Assembly: GCA_040007395.1 (NCBI GenBank)
Contig: JBDTVG010000164.1
Coordinates: forward strand, 1-64,000
Length of the DNA stretch: 64,000 nucleotides
Reading direction: 5' to 3'
Source of the DNA: DATGFK01 sp040007395
GTDB taxonomy: Bacteria; Chloroflexota; Anaerolineae; Aggregatilineales; UBA2796
The notes under the pieces are model-generated. The model was not told where the DNA came from. It searched no databases and saw only the letters and a program-made list of their open reading frames with translations. Made by a program: the position numbers and the translations under genes. Within the stretch, counting starts at the first letter, position 1. Each line of letters opens with the position of its first letter. Below are positions 9,045 to 17,799 of the stretch, in pieces.

Positions 9045-12000
9045 TCATCCCCGCCCGGTCAAAATAAAAGGTGCCCAATAGTATGGGCTAGCATAGGGCG
9101 TTTTGCCATCGCTATCCTTGAAGGTTCGCACGGTAGCTTGGGCGGATTGCAAGGCTTCGGTGATGCCCATGCCTTTGGCGCGGGCTTCAAAGAAGGCTTT
9201 CATCAGCAATCCCGTTGCTTTATCGTCCACACTCCACAGGCTGGCTAGGACGTTCGGCGCTCCCGCATAGAGAAAAGCGCGGTTCAGCCCAGAGAATTCA
9301 TCCCCGGCGCTTAACTTGCCGACAGCCGTTTCGCAGCCACTCAATACAACCAGTTCGGTTTTTTGGGTCAAGTCCAGCCGATAGATTTTGTAAGCGTCAA
9401 GCTCGCCAGTTTCGCCATCGCCGGGAGTCAGGTGCAGCGCCGAAAACAATGGATTGCGCTGGTTAAACGTCCCGTGCGCCGCGATATACAACACCCCAGC
9501 CTGACTGCCTTTCTGCCAGATCTCCGCTTCTTTGGCATCGGAGCCAATATAGACTTGCCCGCCAATGATGCTGGTCACTTGTTTCACTTCGTCTTCGGCA
9601 AAGGGCAGCGGCTTGAAGCCTTCGGAAACTGGATTGCCTAGCGCTAGCAGGTCGCCGGGTTTCGCCACTTTTTCGGGCAAGTGCAGCAGCGCATTGGCGC
9701 TCGGTGTATAGCTGATCGCGTAGTTCTCGCCGAGCAGGTGGCTAGCATCAACGGGCAGCGCCGCAAACGGTAGATAGTTCAAGACATTGTGTGGCGCGAC
9801 GATCAACCGTTTAGTGGTTAACTGTGATACGAGCGGCTGGATCAGCCACTTGGAGAGGTCATCTAATCCGGCGGCTTGCTTCTCATCGGCGCGGAAGCGG
9901 GTGATCGCGTCGTTAAGCTGCGGCTGAGTCACATCCAGCGACACGAGGGCGAAATTGCTCTTGGTGATGATAAACGCATAGGTCTGCGTATCGGTAGTGT
10001 AGTAACTCAGCAGCGTTGTATCGGCCTCCAACGCCGCTTGGATCTGCGCTACTGGGGCGACCTCGACGGCGGTAAGCGTCGTCAGGGTCGGATCGGTAGC
10101 TTGCATCCGTGCAAAGAGCGCTGCGTAATCCGACTCGGCTTGCTGCAACTGAGTCCGCAGTCGGGTAATGCGCTCTTTATCGGGTGGATTGTCGCTCTGT
10201 GCTGCTGTAAACAGTCCACGCAGTGCCTCGACGTTCTGACGCAGGGCGTTGTCCTTTTGCAATAGGTCGGCGGAAGCGCCCTTCCGTAAGTCTACCGGGC
10301 CAACGGCTAACTGATCGAGGAAGGCACGGGCGCGGGCGCGTTCGGCGATGGCAAAGGCTTCGTCGTAGCGTTTCTGGCTGATCAGCAGTTTGAGGTAGTC
10401 GGCGTAGATCCACGCATAATTGGCAGCAAATTGGGAAGTCAGGCTTTCGGACTGGAAGCCGCGCTGGGTAGCCTCGACCTGATTCACGGCGTTGGCAAAG
10501 GATTGCGTTGCCACAGTGGGTTCATTGCTAGCAGCGGTAATCTGTCCGATACGGGCATACAGTCGGGCGATGGCTTCCTTATTGCCGATTTGTTGGGCAA
10601 AAACCAGCGCTCGATAGTAGGTTATCGTCGCGGCGGCAGCATCGGTTTGGGCTTGCAGCGCCGCTTGAGCCTCCAATACTTCGATACTCAGGCGCGGATC
10701 TTTGGCGTTCGTAGCGATATTCAATGCCTGATTGTAGCTATTAAGTGCGCCGCTGGCACTCGGTTTGTCGCCCTTGAGCGCCAGATCGCCCAACGCGGTG
10801 AGTGCCTTGACTTGTGAGGTCACGTCGCGAGCGCTTTGGGCGGACTGGTTGGCTTTGGTCAGCGAATCTTTCGCATCTTTGAGCAGATCGCGCTTAAGCT
10901 GGAGTTGCCCTAGACCTAGCAAGGCACGCCCTAACTGCTGCGATAGTTTGGGTTTGGCCTGATCCGCGAGATCGGCGGCGTGGCTGTAACTGCTGATGGC
11001 GTTGTCTTCACTATCAAGTTGCAGATAAACATCACCAACCCGCAGCGTTGTGTTGATCAACAACACTTGATCGTCAATCGCGGTGGCTTGATCGACGGCC
11101 TGTTGCAGCCCGGTGAGTGCTTCTTCGGTGCGACCCAATACAGCCAGCGGGATACTCAATTGGATGTTCGTATCAATAAGCTTGGTCTGGTCCAGCTTGA
11201 TCAGATCCGTGTCAGGAGTCGCTTGGGCTTGCGCGTCCTTGATCGCTTTTTCATAGTAGGCGCGGCGTTTGGTCAGCGGATCGATAGAGTCGCCGTACAT
11301 ACCGAGTTTCTGATAGGCGTTGGCAAGCCCCGCCAGCACATCGGGATAGATCACGTTTGTCTCGAAGTCTTTGCGCGATTCAATCGTCTGATACTTTTCG
11401 ATGGCCTCACGCGGGCGGCCTAGCAGCACCAGATTATCACCAATCAGCCGCATATTCTGCAATTGCGCCTGCGTGCCTTCCCACTCCATCCCCAACGGCG
11501 GGGCTAGATTCGGCGGCGGGTCGGTGCGGGCAAAGGCGATCTCGGCCTGCTGCAAATAATACAGAGCAAGGTCGGGCTGCGTGCCGATGAGCGAGTACAT
11601 GCGCCCTAAATAGTGCGTGCTGTACGCCGTGTAGGTCACATAGTTGCTAAAAATCTGCCCGCCGATCCAGCTTCGATCTCCCAAGATTTGTGAGATCGCA
11701 GGTCGCAGATCGCTAATGGCTTTCTGTGCGAGTACCGGATCGCCTTTGCGCCATGCCAGCATTGCGTTAGCCACGCCGCGCCATTCGTTAGCATTGGCAC
11801 AGGTATTTGCCTGAGCAGCCAGATCGTTCATTAGGTCTACGATGTTGACCGTATCATCCTTGATCGAACCATTATCTAATCGTTGGATAAATTCCATTTC
11901 CGACTGGCAGGGGTGATCCCAACCGTAGCCATAGCCGCCCGGTTTGCCGTCTTTGTGCGCCTGAGCGACTTTCTTGTACCACTCAATCGCCGAAACGCCG

Positions 12001-12803
12001 CCGTAATCGGTTCCCTCGAAGAGCCACTCATTGACCCCAAGATGCCAATACGCTGCCGATTGTCGATAGGTGTCACCGACTAAGCCAAAAGCGTTGGCGG
12101 CTTTAGTGAACATATCTAGCGACTTGAAGGTAAAGGCGCGGAATGGCTCTGTCCGAAAAGCTGCAAAGAAGTTTGCGCTGTTGTAGGTGGTCATCAAACT
12201 GTTAGCGCGGACAATGTAGGACTGACCCCATGTCCAGTACATCCAGCCCTTGCCCTGAAGTTTATCGGGCAGCGACTTGGCAACTTCAACCGCTTGCGTG
12301 AAGTAATCCGTCATGGGCGCAAAGGATTCGTCTGTGCCTTTGCTGTTATCAAAAGCCCGTTCGCTAATATCCGTCGGCCTGACAGGTGCAACCACTTTAC
12401 CAAAAGCAGAGCGCCCCAAGCCGACCAACGCCCGAAACTCAAAGTTGAGCATCTGTGGCGTATCGCGGTCATTGATGAACGCATCGTTGACTTTATACTT
12501 GCGTACACTATCGAGTGCCGCCGTAAAAGCCGTGTTCGCATCATCGAATTTCAGGTTGATAAACCCAACATCCCCTTTGTTTAGATTCTGGGTAATGTCG
12601 TTGGTAATTTTGAATTTAGTCTGCGCGTCGATCCCGCCCAACGGTGTGGGGCTAGGGGTGCGCGTAGCGGTTGGAGTTTTCGTGTTTGTAGGCGTGCGGG
12701 TGTTTGTCTGAGCCGCCGCTGTTTCTGGCAGCAGACTTAACCCGACCAATACGAGCAATAATCCGACGAATGCCGCGACCAGTAGTGACCGATGCTTATG
12801 CAT
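9045..12803 (-). CDS. Secreted TPR-CHAT domain protein (caspase-like peptidase fold)
   Basis: A 1252-residue protein with an N-terminal signal peptide (hydrophobic core AAFVGLLLVLVGLSLL, then AAAQ) and a Thr/Pro-rich linker. Many TPR-like helical pairs cover about residues 150-800 (for example GLANAYQKLGMYGDSI, ALLGLGQLQLKRD, ARIGQITAASNEP). The C-terminal CHAT domain has a presumed catalytic dyad at His1110 (YIAAHGTF) and Cys1157 (LSGCETA), and retains the family motif VLASLWSVDD. CHAT proteins are caspase-like cysteine peptidases or their inactive relatives; exported TPR-CHAT proteins are common in cyanobacteria and Chloroflexota and mostly uncharacterised. GAGGGAG lies 6 bp before the ATG. 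The gene begins 27 bp after the PD40 gene and is coupled to the kinase downstream. Confidence 0.9.
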   Translation of the reverse strand: MHKHRSLLVAAFVGLLLVLVGLSLLPETAAAQTNTRTPTNTKTPTATRTPSPTPLGGIDAQTKFKITNDITQNLNKGDVGFINLKFDDANTAFTAALDSVRKYKVNDAFINDRDTPQMLNFEFRALVGLGRSAFGKVVAPVRPTDISERAFDNSKGTDESFAPMTDYFTQAVEVAKSLPDKLQGKGWMYWTWGQSYIVRANSLMTTYNSANFFAAFRTEPFRAFTFKSLDMFTKAANAFGLVGDTYRQSAAYWHLGVNEWLFEGTDYGGVSAIEWYKKVAQAHKDGKPGGYGYGWDHPCQSEMEFIQRLDNGSIKDDTVNIVDLMNDLAAQANTCANANEWRGVANAMLAWRKGDPVLAQKAISDLRPAISQILGDRSWIGGQIFSNYVTYTAYSTHYLGRMYSLIGTQPDLALYYLQQAEIAFARTDPPPNLAPPLGMEWEGTQAQLQNMRLIGDNLVLLGRPREAIEKYQTIESRKDFETNVIYPDVLAGLANAYQKLGMYGDSIDPLTKRRAYYEKAIKDAQAQATPDTDLIKLDQTKLIDTNIQLSIPLAVLGRTEEALTGLQQAVDQATAIDDQVLLINTTLRVGDVYLQLDSEDNAISSYSHAADLADQAKPKLSQQLGRALLGLGQLQLKRDLLKDAKDSLTKANQSAQSARDVTSQVKALTALGDLALKGDKPSASGALNSYNQALNIATNAKDPRLSIEVLEAQAALQAQTDAAAATITYYRALVFAQQIGNKEAIARLYARIGQITAASNEPTVATQSFANAVNQVEATQRGFQSESLTSQFAANYAWIYADYLKLLISQKRYDEAFAIAERARARAFLDQLAVGPVDLRKGASADLLQKDNALRQNVEALRGLFTAAQSDNPPDKERITRLRTQLQQAESDYAALFARMQATDPTLTTLTAVEVAPVAQIQAALEADTTLLSYYTTDTQTYAFIITKSNFALVSLDVTQPQLNDAITRFRADEKQAAGLDDLSKWLIQPLVSQLTTKRLIVAPHNVLNYLPFAALPVDASHLLGENYAISYTPSANALLHLPEKVAKPGDLLALGNPVSEGFKPLPFAEDEVKQVTSIIGGQVYIGSDAKEAEIWQKGSQAGVLYIAAHGTFNQRNPLFSALHLTPGDGETGELDAYKIYRLDLTQKTELVVLSGCETAVGKLSAGDEFSGLNRAFLYAGAPNVLASLWSVDDKATGLLMKAFFEARAKGMGITEALQSAQATVRTFKDSDGKTPYASPYYWAPFILTGRG

Positions 12804-12830
12804 AGAATTCTCCCTCAGCGCTCAATAAGT

Positions 12831-13880
12831 TCAGGGGGTAGGAGTAGGCTGCCACGAAGAACATCCCCCAGTAAAGACATTGGTAACGAGGTGTATCTCG
12901 TCCCCGGACAATTTGACAGTATAGATTCCACGCTGAATATCACGATCCGACGTGAACACCAGATATTGTCCATCAGGCGACCACGATGGCGCATAACTTG
13001 ACGCAGTGTCATTCTTTAAGACGCGATGCAAATTTTGTCCATCGGCATCCATAATATAGAGTGTCAGGTTGCCATCTTTGCTGCTGGCAAAGGCGATCTG
13101 CTTGCCATCGGGCGACCAATGAGGCCAGACCACATCTCGCGAAAAATAATTATCGGTATTCAAAGTAATGGCGCGATCTGAGTCGGGCAGGGCAACAAGT
13201 TGCTTGAGGTTTTGCCCATCAGCACCTACCGTGACGATCCCGATTTTGCCCTCTTTATCCAGTGCCAGCCCAACGAAAGTGGTGCCATCAGGCGACCAGT
13301 CAAGATTGAGAAACGATCCACCGTCACTATTGATCGTCGTCAGGTTCTTGCCATCTACCCCGACAATATAGAACGGCCCGCCATTAATTCCAGTGAACGC
13401 TACTTGTTTCGCATCAGGCGACCATGTTGTACTGCCCGAAGGGAAGTCAGTCCTCATATCGCCCTTCTTGACAGTGGGGCGCTGCCCATTGCCAAAGCCA
13501 TCGGTTGTGTATAACTCGAAAGTTAGGCTCCCGCCGATAGTCGCAATATGCTTGCCGTCCCGCGAATAGCTTGGGCAGAAGTAAATAAACTGGCGGCTGT
13601 TACCGATCTTGCGTCGGTTTTTGCCGCTGGTGTTGACCAGATACAGATCCGCCCCATCGCGAAAGACTAGCTGCCCCTTGTCCAGTTCGGGCGGCAGTGT
13701 CACCGTTGGAGTCGGTGAAGTATAGTAGGGTGGCGAAGCAGTCGGTGTAACACTTCCCAGTGCTGGCGTGCTCGTTGGCGTATTATCTTGAGCAGCCGTT
13801 GGTCGAATACCGTTCAAGCCTGACAGCGCCATGAGCACGCAAACCAGACTTGCAAGTAGAATGAGATAGCGTCGAGACAT
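12831..13880 (-). CDS. Secreted PD40/TolB-like beta-propeller protein
   Basis: The ATG at 13880 has an excellent AAAGGAG 7 bp upstream, so the longer frame from 13904 is not used. A signal peptide (YLILLASLVCVLMALSG, then PTAAQ) is followed by a Pro/Thr-rich stretch. A propeller built from repeated PD40 blades then follows, with WSPDAKQVAFTG, WSPDGTTFVGLA, WSPDGKQIAFAS and WSPDGQYLVFTS the clearest. The fold is the TolB type; in this setting it is probably an external ligand or protein-binding module. It is the first gene of the operon that continues with CHAT, kinase and FecR/TPR genes. A similar but larger protein is encoded at 52700-54658. Confidence 0.82.
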   Translation of the reverse strand: MSRRYLILLASLVCVLMALSGLNGIRPTAAQDNTPTSTPALGSVTPTASPPYYTSPTPTVTLPPELDKGQLVFRDGADLYLVNTSGKNRRKIGNSRQFIYFCPSYSRDGKHIATIGGSLTFELYTTDGFGNGQRPTVKKGDMRTDFPSGSTTWSPDAKQVAFTGINGGPFYIVGVDGKNLTTINSDGGSFLNLDWSPDGTTFVGLALDKEGKIGIVTVGADGQNLKQLVALPDSDRAITLNTDNYFSRDVVWPHWSPDGKQIAFASSKDGNLTLYIMDADGQNLHRVLKNDTASSYAPSWSPDGQYLVFTSDRDIQRGIYTVKLSGDEIHLVTNVFTGGCSSWQPTPTP

Positions 13881-13969
13881 AAGCGGTCTCCTTTGGCAAG
13901 CCATCGTACACTGCTACGGACTGCGGTGAATAATAAATAGCAGCATTAAGTCTGCTCCTAATTAAACAC

Positions 13970-13996
13970 TAAATCCTTTGCGTGTGCAAAGGATTT
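13970..13996. other. Perfect hairpin upstream of the CHAT/kinase operon
   Basis: The 11-bp arms AAATCCTTTGC and GCAAAGGATTT around a GTGT loop sit between the divergent starts of the PD40 gene (13880) and the DUF3592-like gene (14157). A second small inverted repeat (GACTGAT/ATCAGTC, near 14069) lies in the same gap. There is no T-run on either side of the first hairpin, so it is not a standard terminator; it could be a regulatory site for one of the divergent promoters. Confidence 0.4.
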
Positions 13997-14156
13997 AGAA
14001 AAGGTATGTGATTGCTTAGTGTCGCCTGCACGAGCGCCATGCCGTAAGCCTTTTTGAGCATGTCTACCTGACTGATTATTATCATCAGTCGACTCGTGGT
14101 AATCCGTTTAGGTTGTATGATAACGTTAAGCGTTCTTTGAATACCGGAGTACCCTG

Positions 14157-15032
14157 ATGCTTCAATCATATTATCGGAAAATGCTAGACGACTCGCACGT
14201 TTCGCGGGTGTCTACGAAACTGCCTGATGACATATTTCTGCTTAATCCAGAGCACGAGCAATATGTTATTGGACAATCACCTTTTCGGAAAACATTTAAG
14301 AATATTTTTATTTTATTCTCCTTTTTAATGCTCCTTAGTATTTTTTTTGGGCTAATTACGTTTCAGGGTCTGAGTCCTCTCTTGACGGCAATTCAAATTC
14401 AGCAATCTGGGATTCGGGTGCAGGCAGACGTTATTGGGGAGCGTATCATAACCTCGCGTGGCAACGGTCAAGCCAGCGTCTATTTAATGCGCTATCAGTT
14501 CACAACGGCTTCAGGCCAAATTTCTGAGGTGGAACAGATTGTCAGCCGCAAAACGGCGACGCGATTCGAGGTGGGTGACTCGATTCCTGTAAAATACCTT
14601 GCTCACGATCCGAAACTCGCGGCTTTGACAGACCACGCCCAAGATAATGTCCTCAATTCAGGCAATATTCTTATCACCTTGACGGGATGTATTGGATTGC
14701 TCATCACGTTGGGAACACTAGGATTCTTCGGTTGGCAGTTATGGTGGGAAAATCAATTTTTTACACATGGGCATTTGGTGATCGGGCACGTTCTGGCGTG
14801 CCATGCCTATCTGGAAATCGCACCCAAAATGCGTCATGTTCATCTGCAAGGTGCCGGGCTTCGAGGGCGATATTTGATCGAGCTTTCCTATTCATTTCGC
14901 TCGCCAACTAGTCATACTATCCGATCCAAAGTGGAGCGTCAACGCAACGATTTGCGTAACGTTCCCCTGCCAGCGTTCGGTCAACATATCGCCGTTTTAT
15001 ATCTGAACGAAAAGCATTATAAGCTGCTCTGA
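14157..15032 (+). CDS. DUF3592-like membrane protein
   Basis: A 291-residue protein with two hydrophobic helices (IFILFSFLMLLSIFFGLITF near residue 50 and NILITLTGCIGLLITLGTLGFFGW near 175). Between them lies a beta-rich domain of the DUF3592 type, with the pattern VQADVIGERI, YQFTTASGQ, EVGDSIPVKYLAHDPKLA. The C-terminal domain repeats a similar beta pattern (YLIELSYSFRSPTSHT, FGQHIAVLYLNEKHY). GGAG lies 8 bp before the ATG. Function is unknown for the family. It is transcribed divergently from the CHAT operon and stands alone, with the next gene on the opposite strand. Confidence 0.7.
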   Translation: MLQSYYRKMLDDSHVSRVSTKLPDDIFLLNPEHEQYVIGQSPFRKTFKNIFILFSFLMLLSIFFGLITFQGLSPLLTAIQIQQSGIRVQADVIGERIITSRGNGQASVYLMRYQFTTASGQISEVEQIVSRKTATRFEVGDSIPVKYLAHDPKLAALTDHAQDNVLNSGNILITLTGCIGLLITLGTLGFFGWQLWWENQFFTHGHLVIGHVLACHAYLEIAPKMRHVHLQGAGLRGRYLIELSYSFRSPTSHTIRSKVERQRNDLRNVPLPAFGQHIAVLYLNEKHYKLL

Positions 15033-15105
15033 AAAACGAGGTAAATGCGAAGGCTTGATTAAAACGGTATGAGAGAACGAATTTTACAGATGATAAACCA
15101 CCCGA

Positions 15106-15145
15106 TGTACATCGTTATCTCATCTGGCGGGTTTGATGACACTAG
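15106..15145 (-). pseudogene. Possible degenerate copy of the dnaN 3' end
   Basis: These 40 bp match 16621-16660 inside the last codons of dnaN at 30 of 40 positions by my hand alignment, including a run of 13 identical bases (GGTTTGATGACAC). In the corresponding frame the minus strand reads SVIKPAR-stop-DN, against PGVIKPAGRDN in DnaN. It lies beyond the 3' end of the gene that separates it from dnaN. It may be a duplication remnant or chance similarity. Confidence 0.3.
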
Positions 15146-15222
15146 AGATAACGCTAAATCGTTAGATGAGCCAGCGCCAGAAAATATCGAGGCGGGCAAT
15201 TCTCATAATCCTGACCGCAAAA

Positions 15223-15252
15223 AAGCCCGCGACAATGCGGGCTTTTTTGCCT
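15223..15252 (-). terminator. Rho-independent terminator
   Basis: Arms GCAAAAAAGCCCGC and GCGGGCTTTTTTGC flank a short loop. The A-run on one side and T-run on the other make it bidirectional. It lies 15 bp past the stop of the secreted-protein gene ending at 15266 and probably ends that transcript; it could equally end read-through from the plus-strand gene ending at 15032. Confidence 0.85.
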
Positions 15253-15265
15253 ACACTACGTCTAT

Positions 15266-16315
15266 CTAACGCGAACTACTAAATGCCTGTGTGAGTTGAT
15301 CCGTAATATCAACGATTTTGCCTGTCCCCGCTGGAATATTGACGGTTCTACCAATTTTACTCAGAATCACAGTTCCTTGAGCGTTAACTTGCGTGAGAGA
15401 TTGTACTGAACCAGCGTAACCAGCATTGGTAAATAGCGGATCGATATATATCGAAAGTTTGAAAGCGAAGCCATGATACATTTGGTCATCGGGCGTGACA
15501 AACCATGAATATTGGAAGGAAGTCCCCCGGATCATTTTTAGGGCAGCAGCAAGTTGGGCAGGATCATCCAAATTGGCTGCTCTAGGAGATTTTGTTAGCC
15601 CGGCGAGATACTGGGTTAGGAACAGCCTTTTCTCTTGCTCGTTCGTGATTTTGGCATAAGCCGCGCTTAAATCGAACACGACGGTCATTTGCTTCGAACT
15701 TTTACCGTCGATCTTGGGTCCGGCTTGGCTTTTGCCTTGTAAGACATCCGTTATACAAGCACAAAGCTGCTGTGCATTAGCTGGGTTAAAGGCATCAACA
15801 AATTGGCTAAGATCGGAGCTTTGACCGAGGCTTCCCATCAGGCTGGAGAGCGAAACCGTTAACCAGCCTTGGTTTTTGTTGAGCTTGGCACTTTGAAAAT
15901 ACAACGTACCATCTACTAGTCTCAGATCAACTTGCCCATTGACGTTTAGATTTGGGACACCCGTAACCGCTAATTGCATAGTGGTCGCTAATTGCATTCC
16001 CTGCATTATGTCGGGGATGGTCAACTGTGTGATGCCAGCCGTGCTCGCTAGACCAGCACCTTTGGCAGAAAGAGTCACATTCCCATTTTTTTGAGAGCCA
16101 GATGTTTTGAGCGAAAGGTCATAGTTAACGTTGAATTGTTGCGGAACCCCCATATTGAGGGCCATCGCTGCCAAGAGCGTACAGTCCTTAGCGCTAAATC
16201 CAGTTGGGCAAGTAGTATCTTGAGCCGCTACCTTTTGCGAGATAAGACCATTTGATAAAAATACCAACATGACAAGCGTGAACAGCGCCAACCGAACATA
16301 CCGAATTTTTAGCAC
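15266..16315 (-). CDS. Secreted protein of unknown function
   Basis: The GTG at 16315 has GGAG 7 bp upstream and places a signal peptide at the N terminus (RLALFTLVMLVFLSNGLI, then VAAQDTTC), so I prefer it to the upstream ATG at 16393. The mature protein of about 310 residues looks beta-rich (NVNYDLSLKTSG, GQVDLRLVDGTLYFQS, GWLTVSLSSLM) and recalls LppX/LprG-like lipid-binding folds. It has no lipobox at the cleavage site, and the resemblance is loose. Cysteines are CPTGFSAKDC near the start and a CAC pair mid-protein. It lies downstream of dnaN on the same strand but behind the dnaN terminator, so it probably has its own promoter. Confidence 0.65.
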   Translation of the reverse strand: MLKIRYVRLALFTLVMLVFLSNGLISQKVAAQDTTCPTGFSAKDCTLLAAMALNMGVPQQFNVNYDLSLKTSGSQKNGNVTLSAKGAGLASTAGITQLTIPDIMQGMQLATTMQLAVTGVPNLNVNGQVDLRLVDGTLYFQSAKLNKNQGWLTVSLSSLMGSLGQSSDLSQFVDAFNPANAQQLCACITDVLQGKSQAGPKIDGKSSKQMTVVFDLSAAYAKITNEQEKRLFLTQYLAGLTKSPRAANLDDPAQLAAALKMIRGTSFQYSWFVTPDDQMYHGFAFKLSIYIDPLFTNAGYAGSVQSLTQVNAQGTVILSKIGRTVNIPAGTGKIVDITDQLTQAFSSSR

Positions 16316-16521
16316 AAGATTACTCCACTCATCAGCAATAATCGCCTTTCTTAAAATTCCCATGAGTCTGATTGCCAAGTTTGATCCCGTCACATAATTT
16401 TAATTGGGAGCAATCTCGCTAAAAATCGTTTCTTGTTTCAATGTTGACTCGATTTTGCGTTTCGCCAGAGCACGCCACCCAGCACAAATCTTTATTCTGT
16501 TAAACGGTTTTCTCAGGATCA

Positions 16522-16559
16522 ATTGTGGGGGAAACTCAAACGTTTCCCCCACAATTGTT
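16522..16559 (-). terminator. Perfect palindrome/terminator downstream of dnaN
   Basis: The 16-bp arms CAATTGTGGGGGAAAC and GTTTCCCCCACAATTG are perfectly complementary around a six-base loop. The structure sits about 35 bp past the dnaN stop on the minus strand. It lacks a long T-run in the minus-strand direction, so it could be a terminator or an RNA-stabilising hairpin. Confidence 0.65.
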
Positions 16560-16592
16560 TTCGATCCGATTGGAACGCTTGAGGCGACTAAA

Positions 16593-17726
16593 TTACCGAA
16601 CGCTCATGGGCATCACTACGTACACGTAGTTATCCCGTCCGGCAGGTTTGATGACACCGGGGCTAGCTGCACCGTTGGTCTCGATCACGATCTGGTCTTC
16701 CGAAATCACGTTTAGCACGTCGAGCAGATAGCGGACGTTAAATGAGACTTCCAGACCGGGGCCATCGCTGGATACGTCGAGAGTCCACTGGTTATCGCCC
16801 TTTTCCTGCGACTGAGCCATCATGACCATCTGGCCCGGAACCTTGTTATTTTCGCCGGGAGTGATCTTGACCCGAATGGTATAGGCAGACTCGCGAGCGA
16901 AGATCTCCGCCCATTTGCAAGCCCGCATCAGTTCATTGCTGTATACCCGTGTCGAGGTTGTGTGCGCGTGCGGGATAATCTGCTCATAGTCTGGAAACTT
17001 ACCATCGATCAATTGGGAAACCATGTCTACCGCTTCCAGATGGAACATCACCTGACTGCGCCCTTCCGGGACAGAGATATAGACTTTGGTATCATCGGGC
17101 GTAATAATGCGGCTCAGTTCGGAGAGCGTTTTCGCTGGAATGATCAAGGTCAAGGGAGTAGATACAGGGCTTTCAAGTTCGACGGTCTGCACCGCCAATC
17201 GATACCCATCAGCGGCGGCTAACGTAAAGGTGCTGTTTTCAAACTTGGCGAGTACCCCGGTCAGGATGGGGCGGTTATCTTCCTTCGCTGCCGAAAACGC
17301 TACCTGTTCTATCATGTCGCGTAGTGCATCAGCAGGAATTTCCACCCCCGTGTCCGCGTCGGCTTCGGGAACTGCCGGGAACTCTGTCGCGTCAATGCCT
17401 TTAATGTTGGTTGAACCACTGCCACAGCGCACGGTAAGCGTTTGGGTGCGTGGGTCAAGCTCCATATCGACTCGTTCTGGGGGTAAGGCATTAATCAGGT
17501 CAAAGAAGGTACGGGCAGGGACGGTCACTGCGCCTTCTTCCTCGACCTTCGCGCCAATATGTGTTGTAATCCCTAGTTCAAGGTTAGTCGCCGCGAGTTT
17601 GAGCCGCGAGTCTTCGGTAGAGATCAACACGTTACCCAACACGGGCATCGAAGGGCGGCTTGGGATCGCCCGGTTAACAATGCTCAACCCTTTGACTAGG
17701 TTTTCTTGCAATACAGAAACACGCAT
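16593..17726 (-). CDS. dnaN: DNA polymerase III beta subunit (sliding clamp)
   Basis: A 377-residue protein of the expected length for the dimeric ring clamp that tethers the replicative polymerase to DNA. It shows the typical opening MRVSVLQENLVKGLSIVNRAIPSR with SMPVLGNVLI. The middle-domain feature PADALRDMIEQVAFSAAKEDNRPILTGV and the C-terminal YVVMP ending preceded by a PGVIKP segment are also present. AGGA lies 9 bp before the ATG. There is no dnaA or recF next to it, so this does not look like the ancestral dnaA-dnaN-recF origin locus; the downstream gene is an unrelated secreted protein. A possible small echo of its 3' end is at 15106-15145. Confidence 0.96.
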   Translation of the reverse strand: MRVSVLQENLVKGLSIVNRAIPSRPSMPVLGNVLISTEDSRLKLAATNLELGITTHIGAKVEEEGAVTVPARTFFDLINALPPERVDMELDPRTQTLTVRCGSGSTNIKGIDATEFPAVPEADADTGVEIPADALRDMIEQVAFSAAKEDNRPILTGVLAKFENSTFTLAAADGYRLAVQTVELESPVSTPLTLIIPAKTLSELSRIITPDDTKVYISVPEGRSQVMFHLEAVDMVSQLIDGKFPDYEQIIPHAHTTSTRVYSNELMRACKWAEIFARESAYTIRVKITPGENNKVPGQMVMMAQSQEKGDNQWTLDVSSDGPGLEVSFNVRYLLDVLNVISEDQIVIETNGAASPGVIKPAGRDNYVYVVMPMSVR

Positions 17727-17799
17727 CGTTTGTTATCCTATGGACCTACATTTTAAAAAGTGTTGAAAGTATACAACAATTCTTTTTAGGGGACAACTC

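Noticed and set aside
9363..11590. Several plus-strand frames of up to 147 codons within the CHAT gene
   Set aside because: They lie opposite a clearly coding long frame with TPR and CHAT motifs, and have no motif of their own.
15069..15269. Small plus-strand open frame of 66 codons
   Set aside because: It runs through the rho-independent terminator at 15223-15252 and through the dnaN-like echo, and has no ribosome site.
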